DNA of 64,000 nt, from assembly GCA_947631915.1 (NCBI GenBank), contig CANRNC010000001.1, positions 99,192-163,191 on the forward strand, given 5' to 3'. The position numbers and the translations under genes are program-made. This DNA comes from an uncultured Clostridia bacterium. GTDB taxonomy: Bacteria; Bacillota; Clostridia; TANB77; CAG-508. Position 1 is the stretch's first letter. Every line of letters starts with the position of its first letter. The notes below the pieces were generated by a model that ran no database searches, was not told the DNA's origin, and saw only the letters and a program-made list of their open reading frames with translations. Below, one piece after another: positions 1 to 12,509 of the stretch.

Positions 1-3000
1 GTTACTGTTCCTAAACTTGCATCCGTATTTACTCCTTTGTACGTTCTCAATTTTCCTGTTACATTTATGTTTGATGTATATGTCCCTATCTTATTTAATG
101 TTCCTTGTACTTCTATTGTTATTGTGTCTTTTTTCTCACTTATTCCATTATTGTCTTTTCCAAACTTTACTACTATTTGGTTGTTTTGACAGCTATAGTT
201 TGTTATTGTTGTTTTCTCTCCTGTTTCTCCATTTGTATATACTATCTTTATACTTTGTGCATCTATTAATATATCTTGATCTATATTAAACGTTACTGTT
301 CCTTCATTTAAACCTACTTTGTCTCTATTATTTTCATTCGCTTTTGCTTGAGCTGTTACTTTTACTTTTCCGTTCTTTAAATATGCTCCATCTAAACTAT
401 CTACTGGTGCATATTGTATACTTGATGTATATGTTGGCAATATTAGCGTATTTGTTATATTAAAGCCTGATACTTTTGTTTCATAGCCTATTGCTTCATT
501 CTGGCTTACTGAATATGTATATTCTCTTCCTGTTGTTGTATCTATAGACTGTACATTACTAAATGTATATTGTGCTTGATTTCCTGATGATGGTTTATTT
601 ACTGTAGCTGGATTTGGTAATTGTGTTACTGTACCTGTCTCTGGTGTTCTATCTAATGTTACTGTTACATTTTGTGGTCTTATTCCGTATTTATCATTTT
701 CATCATTCCATATTACTGTTCCTGTTATATTCTTTGTTATTAGCTCCCATTTTGCTGTAATAATATCTGTTACATTGTTGCTCTCTCCAAAAGTATATTT
801 CCATCCATCCGTTACAGAAACTAGATTTCCATAATTATTTGTTCTCTGCCATCCATTAAAAGTATATCCTACCCTTGTTGGATTAGGAATATTTTTTACT
901 GTATTATAACGTTGTGTAAAATTTTGTTCTTGTGTAGAACCATTCCAAACTCCTTCGTTAGGATTTACTTTTAATGTTGACTGATTTCTTGTATATTGAT
1001 AATCTATTACAAGCTTATTGTCTGCTAATACAATACCACTCTTCTTTTGTGGGCTTGTAAATCCAGGATAATTATTCGTTTCTGCAATAATATTTGTACC
1101 TATAATTTCAGTATATACATTTGAATCTTGTAAATAATATGTTACTCCATCTTCTTTCATTAGATAATGATTTACTGTATAATTAGAAACTGGTATGATT
1201 TCATAATTATAAGTTTGTGATAAATTTTCAGCTCCATCTACTGTTGCAATATGAATGTATTGTTTTTGCTGACTTCTTTCAATATTTGTATAATTAACTT
1301 CTGTAAATTTAGAATTTTCCTTTGTAACTGTCCCATTAGCATTATTATCAATATAATAATACCAGCCTTTTACTCCTGCTATAATATAATCTTCTGTTAT
1401 ATTAGAAGTGTGAAGTTTCGCACCATTGTCACTATTATATGATTCTACCATATGGTAATAGGTTGATCCATTGTCTCCATTATCTTGCCATCTAATTAAA
1501 TTTGCTTCTCCAATTAATTCTCCATTAGAAGGTTTGTTAGGGGCTGCTTTATCTTTTATATTAATAGAAAGATCTGAACTTTCTTTAGTTGAATATGTAT
1601 CATATTCAATTTTTACATATCCATTTCCACTACGTGAAGATATTATTGTTGTTCCGTAGTCCATTCCTTCTATATATCCTGAACCACCTCCGCCTGATGA
1701 TCTACCACCTACATTTTCTCCATATCCTCCAAACCAGCCGTCCTCCGGCCTCCGCCTACACCATCACTATCTGCACTCCCATTTCCATTTTGTCCTTGTC
1801 CAAAGGCATATCCTGAATTTTGATTAGCTACTTTTCCCGTTCCACAGGCTCCTCCAGATAATCCTCCACCTGATCCTGCACTATAGTTAAAGCTTCCTCC
1901 GCCACCTCCTCCTGCGACTGCTACTACTTCATCTCTATGTGCATTAAAATTAGATAATACTCCTCTATTTTGAGTAGTAATAGATGTGGCTCCTCCGCCA
2001 CCTCCACTAGCTTCATTATCATCACTTGCTCCGCTACCACCGGAATCGTTACAACCATAACCGCCACCATTGTATCCACCAGATGCTAATCCTCCAAGAT
2101 TTCCTCTACTTCCTTGTCCTCCAACACATATATATAATGTTTCTCCTTTATTTAACGTCTTTCCTCCTTGTGTGTATCCTCCTCTGCCTGAAGTACTTCT
2201 ACTATCTCCTTGTGCTATAGAGTCTCCTCCTTGTGCTCCATAAAGATATAATCTATACTCTGTGTTATATGGTGCAACAAAACTTTCTATACGACCTGTA
2301 TAGTTATATTCTCTTGTTTCTACTTTCTTACTTATATTTTCTGTATCAAGACTTGCAAAATACCAATTTTTTCCATCTAGTGACTGATAAATTTGAAATT
2401 TTTTGTTAAAACTATCATCTTCCTTAAAAGACAAAGTACATGTTCCATCAAATGTTGTAGATGTTAGCATTAGATCTGCATCATAGACAACATCAATATT
2501 AGAATTACTAAAACCTACTTCAATTCTATTTTCTTTAACCTGTGCATCTCCATATTTTACAACATATGCATTTATTCTATAACCACCTTGACAAGTAGGG
2601 TTTAATTCTATAAATTCTCCAGCATATTTCGAAATAGTAATCTTATCACTTTTTCCATCTATTGTAGCTTTTCCATACAAATTTATGGTAATGGTAGATT
2701 GTACTTTTCCACTATAACGTATTGAAACACTTCCATTTCCAATTTTAGTAGATTCTTGACTTATTGTATCATACATTTCTTTACTTACATAACCTGCACC
2801 GCCAAGTCCTCCTCCTCTTTCAGTACGATTTCCTATTCCGCCATAGTAGCCTCCTCCTCCAGAGCCACCTCCATTTTGTCCTGATTCTCCTTTTCCAAAA
2901 GCATATCCGCTCAAATAAGTTGCTTGTTTATACCAAGATGGCGTGAGTTCCTCTGTCGTTCTAAACTGACGAATTGCACCACCTGTTAATCCTCCGCCAC

Positions 3001-3523
3001 ATCCTATAATAGGCATATTCTCACTATTTGTAAGCATGTTGGTTCCTGCACCGCCACCGCCTCCGGCAACAGCTATTACTTCTTCTTTATATTTTTCGAA
3101 ATGATCCAAACTACCCCTATTTGTTTTAGTAATAGAGGTAGCTCCTCCACCTCCATATGCTCCTGATGCTGGTGAACCTCCTCCATTATATCCTCCTTTG
3201 CTATTTGTTCCTTCTCCTCCAACACAAATATAAATTTTTTCTCCCTGCTTTAAATTATAATATCCTGCTGTCTTTCCTCCTGTTCCACCTTTTACCGTAC
3301 TAGCATTTCCACCTGAAGCTCCATATGCTTCTATATAATATTTTCCTGTATATGGTGCTACAAATTCTTCTACCCCTTCTGTATAAGAAAATCTCCATAT
3401 TTCTTCTGCATTATTTGTTGATTTATTCTGTTTAGAAGAAATAGATATTACATAAGTAGTAATAATGTGTAATATTAATAAAACAGTTAATATAGAAAAT
3501 GTTATCTTTATATATTTTCTCAT
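1..3523 (-). CDS. Glycine-rich repeat surface/secreted protein with InlB-like/MucBP-like C-terminal repeats; truncated by left window edge; reading frame needs two +1 shifts at CGG codons (1745-1747 and 1738-1740)
   Basis: ORF 1709..3523 (signal/TM N-terminus, two Gly-rich domains); the minus strand from 1737 to 1 stays open in the +2 frame (GWFGGYGENVGGRSSGGGGSGYIEGMDYGTT...NGWQ...GTVIWNDENDKYGIRPQNVTVTLDRTPE...) with no stop. Confidence 0.8.
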
Positions 3524-3589
3524 ACTTATTCCTCCTTCAATTGTGTTTTTAACATGATATTTTTAATTAAATTTATATCTATGCGAAAT

Positions 3590-3614
3590 AAGGATACATT
3601 AAAAATGTATCCTT
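3590..3614. terminator. Inverted repeat AAGGATACATT-aaa-AATGTATCCTT between the leader ORF and the Gly-rich gene; possible attenuator-like hairpin
   Basis: perfect 11-bp arms; no strong U tract. Confidence 0.4.
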
Positions 3615-3636
3615 GAATCTATATTATTTAAATTTT

Positions 3637-3735
<99 letters not shown>

Positions 3736-4052
3736 CTTGTTTACCTCCAAAATATGATATATTATTTATATCAATATCAATTTTAATACTAGAATATATA
3801 AAGTCAATGGAATATTTTATTTAAAATTGCTATTTTATTAATGTTTTTGTTTACGGATATTTATGATTTATGTGTTTATTTATTGTTGTTTAAATTTTAT
3901 GGACATTTTTGTATTTTTTTGTCGATTTTACTACGGAAATGCATTTTTGGGGTGGCACATTTTTACGTCCCCTATGTGTATTTTCTAATATAAAATGAGT
4001 TACATAAAATGTAACTCATTTTAATCTAATATTCAAATTATATCTTAATATC

Positions 4053-4480
4053 TTATTTAAGTTTTTCTATTTCTTCTTTTGCTAGTCCTGTGCATTCTAT
4101 AATCATTTGAATAGATATGCCTTTTTTGAGCATGTTTTTTGCAATTTCAATGGATTTTTCTTTTTCCCCTTTTTGCATTCCTTCTTCTACTCCTTTTTCA
4201 TATCCTGCTGCTTTTATTGCCTTTTTATCCATCTCATACAATTGTCTTCGAAATGCTAAATCTTGCTCATATTCATCATCACTTATTTCTTGTAATACTT
4301 TATTGGCTTTCTTTAATGGTTCATTACTATTTATATCTTCCATATTTATTTCTCCTGGATTTGTTATAAATTTTACCCATGTGCTTAATTCTTTGTTTTT
4401 ACTTGCATATCTCTCATATTTGGGTAATTCAATTATACATCATCTCCTATTTTATTCTTTTTATTTTTTGTGGTGTTTTG
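4053..4480 (-). pseudogene. Remnant (C-terminal part) of an Rpn/PD-(D/E)XK nuclease family transposase-like protein
   Basis: ELSTWVKFITNP...LKKANKVLQEISDDEYEQDLAFRRQ...GYEKGVEEGMQKGEKEKSIEIAKNMLKKGISIQMIIECTGLAKEEIEKL is typical of this family's C-terminus; no N-terminal nuclease domain. Confidence 0.65.
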
Positions 4481-4576
4481 GTTAGATTTTAACCTTTTGA
4501 TTTTAAATTTTTCGAATGAAATATAATTTTAATTATTAAATTTTTTCATATTAACATATAAATCTGTTGTTTGTCA

Positions 4577-4609
4577 AATGTCAATATTCTCCGTCCCCAT
4601 TGACATTTT
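4577..4609. repeat. Palindrome AAATGTCAAT-attctccgtcccc-ATTGACATTT (TTCTCCGTCCCC repeat family)
   Basis: inverted arms; shared core with 46511-46556 and 47416-47473. Confidence 0.7.
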
Positions 4610-4617
4610 ATATAAAA

Positions 4618-4641
4618 GAGCACATGCAATGTGCCCCTACA
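4618..4641. repeat. Dispersed palindromic repeat (GRGCACATGCAATGTGCCCCTACA)
   Basis: same family at 8826, 46591, 47478, 47982. Confidence 0.8.
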
Positions 4642-4685
4642 AATAATTATATTTATTATTTTAAAGTTCTTCTATCGCTTTATAT

Positions 4686-6119
4686 TTATAGTTTTATTGC
4701 TTCAAATCTATCTTTTTCAATTTCTCCTGGTACTGGTATAGGATATTTTCCTGTAAAGCATCCCGTACATAATCCTGCTACATTACATTGTTTTGTTATT
4801 TCTTTTAAACTGTCTAAACTTAAGTATTCTAATGAGTCTGCACCTATTTCTTTTCTTATTTCTTCTACTGATTTGTTATAAGCAATAAGTTTTTCTTTAT
4901 CATCTATATCTGTTCCAAAATAACATACATCTACAAAGGCAGGTGCTGCAATTCTTAAATGCACTTCTTTTGCTCCCGCTTCTCTTAATCTTGTTATTAT
5001 CCTTGTTATTGTGGTTCCTCTGACTATTGAATCATCTATTAGAACTATCTTTTTATCTTTAACAACAGTTTTTATTGGATTTAATTTCATACCAACTAAT
5101 CTCTGTCTTTCTCCTTGTGAGTTTTGTATGAATGTTCTTCCAACGTACTTACTTTTTGTAAATACCATATCATAGTGAATACCTGATTCCTTTGAAAATC
5201 CTAATGCCGCATCTAAACCAGAATCTGGAACTCCTGCTACTATATCTGCATCTGCTGGTTTTTGACGAGCTAACATTCTGCCTGCATCTTCTCTGAATTT
5301 ATGTACGCTTATTCCATCAATTACTGAATCTGGTCTCGCAAAATAAATATATTCAAATGAACATAAGCCTTTTGGCTCATTAATATTTGTTTCAATTGAT
5401 TTCATTTCATTATTTGTTACAACTACTATTTCTCCTGGTTTTACGTCTCTTATGAATTCACTTCCAACTAAATCTAAAGCACAACTTTCAGATGCAAATA
5501 CATATTCATCTTCGTTTTTACCAATACAAAGAGGTCTAAATCCTTGTGGATCACGAACTGCAATTAATTTTTTTGATGTCATAATTACTAATGCATATGA
5601 TCCCTTAAATCTTTTCATTGCATTTTGAATTGCTTCTTCTATTGAGTTTGTTTTTAATCTTTCTTGAACTATTATATAGCTAATTACTTCAGTATCGCTA
5701 GTTGTAGTAAAGATTGCTCCTTTTTCTTCTAATTCTTGTCTAAGTTCATAGGCGTTTACTATATTTCCATTATGTGCTATTGCTAAATTTCCTTTTTTAT
5801 GTCTTATTACCATAGGTTGAGCATTAGCTTTTCTAGCTTCTCCTGTTGTAGAATATCTAACATGACCTATTCCCATTTTCCCTTGTGGTAACTCTTCTAA
5901 TACATGTTCTGGAAATACTTTAGAAACCAAACCCAAATCTTTATGATAAGAAATAAGTCCATCTTTATTTATAGCAATACCACAGCTCTCTTCTCCTCTA
6001 TGTTGTAATGATGAAAGTCCCGCACTTATAATTCCAGCTAAATTTTCATATGAATGTTTAGAATATATACCAAATACTCCACATTCTTCTTTTAATTTTC
6101 TGAACATATCGTTCTCCAT
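4686..6119 (-). CDS. purF: Amidophosphoribosyltransferase
   Basis: N-terminal CGVFGIYS Ntn/GATase, IVLIDDSIVRGTT PRPP motif, CTGCFTGKYP. Confidence 0.97.
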   Translation of the reverse strand: MENDMFRKLKEECGVFGIYSKHSYENLAGIISAGLSSLQHRGEESCGIAINKDGLISYHKDLGLVSKVFPEHVLEELPQGKMGIGHVRYSTTGEARKANAQPMVIRHKKGNLAIAHNGNIVNAYELRQELEEKGAIFTTTSDTEVISYIIVQERLKTNSIEEAIQNAMKRFKGSYALVIMTSKKLIAVRDPQGFRPLCIGKNEDEYVFASESCALDLVGSEFIRDVKPGEIVVVTNNEMKSIETNINEPKGLCSFEYIYFARPDSVIDGISVHKFREDAGRMLARQKPADADIVAGVPDSGLDAALGFSKESGIHYDMVFTKSKYVGRTFIQNSQGERQRLVGMKLNPIKTVVKDKKIVLIDDSIVRGTTITRIITRLREAGAKEVHLRIAAPAFVDVCYFGTDIDDKEKLIAYNKSVEEIRKEIGADSLEYLSLDSLKEITKQCNVAGLCTGCFTGKYPIPVPGEIEKDRFEAIKL

Positions 6120-6312
6120 TTCTTTTATAAAAATAAATATATACAGTTCATAATTACAACTGTATATATTTATTATACCTTGTTTTCCATAAAAAGTATA
6201 TACTTTTCCTAAAAAAATTGACTTTTTTTCGGTAATGTATTATAATATTGCCATAATTTTTAGGTTTTTATTAATTAAATTTTTAAGCATTTAATGCTAT
6301 TTGGAGGTTAAT

Positions 6313-6888
6313 GTGTATAATTTAGTTGTTTTTGCTTCTGGAAATGGTACTACATTACAATCAATTATTGACAATATTAATTCTGGAAATCTAAAGGCTA
6401 AAATTCAATTAGTCATATCTAATAATCCTAACGCCTATGCACTTTCTCGTGCTAAAAATGATAATATCCCAACTTATGTGATTAAAAATAAAAATAATAC
6501 TGATATTGATAATGAATTATTAGAAGTTCTTTCACATTATGAGGTTGATTTAATTGTACTTGCTGGATATTTAAAATTAATAGGTTCTGGGCTTATTAAT
6601 AAATACAAAATTATAAATACTCATCCTGCATTACTTCCAAATTATGGTGGTAAAGGAATGTATGGAATGAATGTACATCGTGCAGTTGTGTCCGCTGGTG
6701 AAAAGAAAAGCGGTGTTACTCTTCACTATGTTAATGAAAAATATGATAGTGGTGATATCATAAGTCAAACCGTAGTTGATGTGTATCCAGATGATACTCC
6801 AGAGGATTTATCTGCTCGTGTTCAAGCGGCAGAAAAAATACAGTTAATTAATGTTTTAAAAGATTTTTCAAATAATTGTAAAAAATAA
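6313..6888 (+). CDS. purN: Phosphoribosylglycinamide formyltransferase (GTG start after GGAGG)
   Basis: VFASGNGTTLQSI, NTHPALLPNYGGKGMYG, H..V...G.KKSGVTLHYV. Confidence 0.95.
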   Translation: MYNLVVFASGNGTTLQSIIDNINSGNLKAKIQLVISNNPNAYALSRAKNDNIPTYVIKNKNNTDIDNELLEVLSHYEVDLIVLAGYLKLIGSGLINKYKIINTHPALLPNYGGKGMYGMNVHRAVVSAGEKKSGVTLHYVNEKYDSGDIISQTVVDVYPDDTPEDLSARVQAAEKIQLINVLKDFSNNCKK

Positions 6889-6906
6889 GAAGAAAGGAAG
6901 ATTTTT

Positions 6907-7425
6907 ATGGAAAAAAACGTTGATGTTGCGATTATTATGGGCAGTGATTCTGATTTATCTATAATGCAAAATGCAGCCAAAGTTTTAGAAGACTTTGGCA
7001 TAAGCTATGAAATGACAATTTTATCAGTACATAGATGTCCTGAAGAATCTGCAAAGTATGCTCAAAGTTTAAAAGAAAGAAAAGTAAAAGTTATTATAGC
7101 AGGTGCAGGAGGTGCAGCACATCTTCCAGGAGTATTCGCAGCACAAGTACCAGCTCCTGTAATAGGTGTTCCTATTAATTCTAAATTAAATGGTATTGAT
7201 TCTTTATATTCAATAGTTCAAATGCCTTCTGGAATACCCGTTGCAACTGTTGCTGTTGATGGAGCAAAGAATGCTGGAATTTTAGCAGTTACAATACTTG
7301 CTACTTCAGATGATAAACTTCGTAATAAACTTATAGATTACAAAAAGTCAATGGAAACAGCCGTACTTAATAAAAATGAGAAATTGCAAAAATTAGGATA
7401 TAAAGAATATCTAAATCAAATGTAG
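6907..7425 (+). CDS. purE: 5-(carboxyamino)imidazole ribonucleotide mutase
   Basis: IIMGSDSDLSIM, SVHRCPE, AGAGGAAHLPG. Confidence 0.96.
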   Translation: MEKNVDVAIIMGSDSDLSIMQNAAKVLEDFGISYEMTILSVHRCPEESAKYAQSLKERKVKVIIAGAGGAAHLPGVFAAQVPAPVIGVPINSKLNGIDSLYSIVQMPSGIPVATVAVDGAKNAGILAVTILATSDDKLRNKLIDYKKSMETAVLNKNEKLQKLGYKEYLNQM

Positions 7426-7452
7426 TTTATATAAAGAAAGGAATTGATAAAA

Positions 7453-8301
7453 ATGAACAAAATAAGTAGTGGTAAAGTTCGTGAAATTTATGCTGTTGAT
7501 AATGACAAATTAATGATGGTAGTATCTGATAGAATATCAGCTTTTGATGTTATTCTACCTTGTATGGTTCCAAACAAAGGACAAGTATTAAATAAAATAT
7601 CTGAATTTTGGTTTGACTATGTAAGTGATATAATTCCAAATGATATTATTGCAACAGAATTGAAGGATTTTCCTGAAGAGTTTAGAACTCCTGAATTTGA
7701 AGGAAGAAGCATGTTGGTTAAAAAACTTAAAATGGTACCTGTTGAATGTATAGTTAGAGGATATATAACAGGTTCTGGATGGAAAAGTTATCAAGAATCT
7801 GGTGAAGTTTGTGGAATAAAACTTCCAGAAGGATTAAAAGAATCTCAAAAATTACCTGAACCAATTTTTACTCCAACAACAAAAGCAGCTGAAGGTCATG
7901 ATCAAAATATAACTTTTGATGAGATGTGTAATTTGGTTGGAAAAGATTTAGCTGAAAAAGTTAAAGCTAAAACAATAGAAATCTACAAAAAATGTGCTGA
8001 CTATGCATTAACAAAAGGTATAATAATTGCTGATACAAAATTTGAGTTTGGTTTAGATGAAAATGGAAATCTAGTTTTAGGTGATGAAGTTTTAACTCCA
8101 GATTCTAGTCGTTTCTGGCCAGCAGATGAATATGAAGTTGGACGTTCTCAAAAGAGTTTTGATAAGCAATATATGAGAGATTGGTTAAAAGCAACTAAAT
8201 GGGATGCTGAAAATCCAACACCTATTCCTCAAGATGTTATAGATACAACAAGAGCAAAATATATTGAGGCTTATGAAAAACTAACAGGAAAGAAATTCTA
8301 A
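7453..8301 (+). CDS. purC: Phosphoribosylaminoimidazole-succinocarboxamide synthase
   Basis: SGKVREIYAVD, SDRISAFDVILP, VECIVRGYITGSGWKSY, IIADTKFEFG. Confidence 0.95.
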   Translation: MNKISSGKVREIYAVDNDKLMMVVSDRISAFDVILPCMVPNKGQVLNKISEFWFDYVSDIIPNDIIATELKDFPEEFRTPEFEGRSMLVKKLKMVPVECIVRGYITGSGWKSYQESGEVCGIKLPEGLKESQKLPEPIFTPTTKAAEGHDQNITFDEMCNLVGKDLAEKVKAKTIEIYKKCADYALTKGIIIADTKFEFGLDENGNLVLGDEVLTPDSSRFWPADEYEVGRSQKSFDKQYMRDWLKATKWDAENPTPIPQDVIDTTRAKYIEAYEKLTGKKF

Positions 8302-8308
8302 TAATATG

Positions 8309-8346
8309 AAGATCCCGCATTTGTGATAATCAAATGCGGGATCTTT
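8309..8346 (+). terminator. Strong hairpin AAGATCCCGCATTTG...CAAATGCGGGATCTTTTT after purC and at the 3' end of the convergent cassette gene
   Basis: perfect long arms plus U tract on + strand. Confidence 0.85.
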
Positions 8347-8351
8347 TTGGT

Positions 8352-8702
8352 TCATTCTTCTTTTTTCCACTCTTCGTTAAAGAGCCGCTGGTATATCTCC
8401 CTCTTGTCGAAGTCGAATCCAGCATAATCCAACAGAGATTCCAGATCATGCGGTCCTGTACCGTTGTAGCCAGAAGCCAGCATACATATACGAATTTCGA
8501 ACTCGTAGAGTCCTTCTAACTCGGATACGCACTTCAACCTCACCGGCCAGTCTTCAGAACTGTCAAGCAGATCAGGTGCTTCCTGTTTGGTATTCAGAAT
8601 CACAGATTTCACGCAGTCCCTGCCTCCGAATCCATCGATTATGGCTATTGCTGCACTCCGTGCTCCATAACTGGTTGGTGTTCGTACTTCAATAATATTG
8701 CT
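8352..8702 (-). CDS. Hypothetical protein (MSNIIEVRTPTSYGARSAAIAIIDGFGG...), GC-richer than the surroundings; contains two in-frame CGG codons
   Basis: AGGAGG RBS before ATG of MSNII; sigma-A-like promoter at 8763-8791. Confidence 0.75.
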   Translation of the reverse strand, partial: SNIIEVRTPTSYGARSAAIAIIDGFGGRDCVKSVILNTKQEAPDLLDSSEDWPVRLKCVSELEGLYEFEIRICMLASGYNGTGPHDLESLLDYAGFDFDKREIYQRLFNEEWKKEE

Positions 8703-8762
8703 CATATAAATGAACCTCCTATGTTTTTTTTGCAAAAGCTCTTGAGCCTTTACCTATCTTAT

Positions 8763-8791
8763 ATTATATCATATTTTTGCATATTAGTCAA
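8763..8791 (-). promoter_or_regulatory. Sigma-A-type promoter TTGACT-N17-TATAAT driving the 8352..8702 gene
   Basis: near-consensus -35/-10 with 17-bp spacer. Confidence 0.75.
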
Positions 8792-8825
8792 AATTCTAAT
8801 TGAATATATTGTATGCATATAAAAA

Positions 8826-8849
8826 GGGCACATTGCAATGTGCCCTACA
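8826..8849. repeat. Dispersed palindromic repeat GGGCACATTGCAATGTGCCCTACA
   Basis: family member. Confidence 0.85.
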
Positions 8850-8942
8850 TTATTCTCTATTCGTAATTAGCATTTTATAAACTAAATTAGCAGTATTATT
8901 TAATAAAATTGCGATATGCTTTGTAAATTTCTTATTACAAAA

Positions 8943-10376
8943 TTATACATTAACTTCTATATTTTCAAATTTTAATAAATCTGCATATTTTTCTAATACA
9001 GGATTTACTTTTTCTTTTATGAAGTCATCTACTTGATGAGGTGCTCTACCACAAAGATTATCTGGATTTAATGCTGATAGTATTTCTTCTTTTGTTAATC
9101 CAAAAGAACTATCTCCTGCTATTCTATCTACTAAATCATTTGGTCTACCAAATTCTTTAACTTCTCTTGCTGATTCCATTGAGTATACTCTTATTTTTTC
9201 ATGTAGCTCTTGTCTATCTCCACCTTTTAAAACTGCATTCATTATTATTTCTTCTGTTGCCATAAAAGGTAATTCTTGCATTAAATTTGTTTTTATTACG
9301 TTTTCATATACTACTATATTTTTACTTATATTTCCATAAAGTATAAGTACTGCATCTATTGCTAAAAATGCTTCTGGTACACAAATTCTTTTATTAGCTG
9401 AATCATCTAGTGTTCTTTCTAACCATTGTGTAGCACTAGTTATTGCTGGATCTTGTGCTAAAATCATAACATGTCTTGATAATGAATTTATTCTTTCACT
9501 TCTCATTGGGTTTCTCTTGTATGCCATTGCTGATGATCCGATTTGTCCTTTTTCAAAAGGTTCTTCTAATTCTTTTTCATGTTGTAATAATCTCATATCG
9601 TTTGCAAATTTTGAAGCACTTTGTGCAATGCTTGATAAAACATTTAGAACTCTTGAGTCTAGTTTTCTTGTATATGTTTGACCAGATACTGCATAGAATT
9701 TATCAAATCCCATTTTTTCTGCTATTTTAGCGTCTATCTTTTTAACTTTTTCTTCGTCTTTAAATAATTTCATAAAACTTTCTTGAGTTCCTGTTGTTCC
9801 TTTGCAACCTAACAATTTCATATGTGATTCTACAAATTCTAATTCTTCTAAATCTTCTAATAAGTCTTGCATCCAAAGAGTTGCCCTCTTTCCTACTGTT
9901 GTAAGTTGCGCTGGTTGAAAGTGTGTATATCCTAAACATGTAACACTTTTATTTTTTTCTGCAAACTCTTTTAGGTTATTTATTACTACGATTAATTTTT
10001 GCTTTACAATCTTTAAGGCTTCACTCATTAAGATAACATCTGTATTGTCAGTAACAAAGCATGAAGTTGCTCCTAAATGTATTATTGGTTTTGCTTTAGG
10101 ACATTTTAATCCGAATTCATATACATGGCTCATTACATCATGTCTACATTCTTTTTCTCTTTCTGCAACTATATCATAATCTATGTTATTAATATTTGAT
10201 TTCATTTCATTAATTTGTTCGTCAGTAATATCTATTCCTAATTCTTTTTCTGTTTCTGCAAGTGCAACCCATAATTTCCTCCAAGTTGAATATTTTGCGC
10301 TAGGAGACCATATTTTGTTCATTTCTTTACTTGCATATCTACCACTTAAAGGTGTTACATATATTTCATTTTCCAT
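8943..10376 (-). CDS. purB: Adenylosuccinate lyase
   Basis: GSSAMAYKRNPMRSE signature, lyase fold motifs. Confidence 0.96.
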   Translation of the reverse strand: MENEIYVTPLSGRYASKEMNKIWSPSAKYSTWRKLWVALAETEKELGIDITDEQINEMKSNINNIDYDIVAEREKECRHDVMSHVYEFGLKCPKAKPIIHLGATSCFVTDNTDVILMSEALKIVKQKLIVVINNLKEFAEKNKSVTCLGYTHFQPAQLTTVGKRATLWMQDLLEDLEELEFVESHMKLLGCKGTTGTQESFMKLFKDEEKVKKIDAKIAEKMGFDKFYAVSGQTYTRKLDSRVLNVLSSIAQSASKFANDMRLLQHEKELEEPFEKGQIGSSAMAYKRNPMRSERINSLSRHVMILAQDPAITSATQWLERTLDDSANKRICVPEAFLAIDAVLILYGNISKNIVVYENVIKTNLMQELPFMATEEIIMNAVLKGGDRQELHEKIRVYSMESAREVKEFGRPNDLVDRIAGDSSFGLTKEEILSALNPDNLCGRAPHQVDDFIKEKVNPVLEKYADLLKFENIEVNV

Positions 10377-10555
10377 TTTTTATATCATTCCTTTCTAAAG
10401 AACAAATCTAATTTGAGGATGCTGATTATTTTTTTTACTTAACAACCGATATCTATTTTATCACATTATTCCTCATATTACAATTACTATTGACTTTTTT
10501 CTCAATTTATTAGATAATATAGGCGGTTTTTTTATTAAAAACAAATAATTTTTAA

Positions 10556-11857
<1,302 letters not shown>

Positions 11858-11866
11858 TATAGGTTA

Positions 11867-11900
11867 AAAAATAAGCTATTGTTTAATAATAGCTTATTTT
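11867..11900 (+). terminator. Hairpin AAAAATAAGCTATT...AATAGCTTATTTTT after purA
   Basis: inverted repeat plus U tract. Confidence 0.8.
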
Positions 11901-11939
11901 TCGCACTAAATTTATCTTTGAAAGGAATGATAATCTCTT

Positions 11940-12506
11940 ATGAATAAAACTAAAAGAAAAATTTTTGAGACTTCTATGGCTCTATTCGCAAAAAAAGGAT
12001 ATGAAGCTACTAGTATTGAAGAAATAACCTCTGTTGTCGGAGTTGCAAAAGGTACTCTTTATTATCACTTTTCTAGTAAAGATGAAATTTTTAATTTTCT
12101 TGTTGAAGAAGGTATAAATCTTCTAAAAAATAGTATTATCATTAAAACTTCTAAAGTGGATAACGTTGTGGATAAGTTAAAAGCTATAATATTAATTCAA
12201 ATTAAAATTATGCTAAAATATGAGGATTTTATTACTATCTTACTTAGTCAGATTTGGGGAAATGAAGCTAGAAACATTGCCTGCAAAAATTATGTTTTTG
12301 ATTATATAAATATTATTGAAAATATTATTCAAGATGGCTTAAATAATGGTGAACTTAAGGATGTTGATCCTCAAATACTTGCTTCTAGTATTTTTGGTTT
12401 TACTTGTTCAAGTTTGTTATACAAAATTAAAACTCAAGAGCAATTAGATATTCAAACTCTTTATAATGAATATGTTAATGTTCTTTTGGGTAAGTATTTT
12501 AAATAA
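11940..12506 (+). CDS. TetR/AcrR family transcriptional regulator
   Basis: N-terminal HTH KRKIFETSMALFAKKGYEATSIEEITSVVGVAKGTLYYHFSSKDEIF. Confidence 0.93.
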   Translation: MNKTKRKIFETSMALFAKKGYEATSIEEITSVVGVAKGTLYYHFSSKDEIFNFLVEEGINLLKNSIIIKTSKVDNVVDKLKAIILIQIKIMLKYEDFITILLSQIWGNEARNIACKNYVFDYINIIENIIQDGLNNGELKDVDPQILASSIFGFTCSSLLYKIKTQEQLDIQTLYNEYVNVLLGKYFK

Positions 12507-12509
12507 TTG

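Noticed and set aside
17-289. Plus-strand ORF of 90 aa at the left edge
   Set aside because: Antisense of the continuing Gly-rich surface protein frame; hydrophobic low-complexity product.
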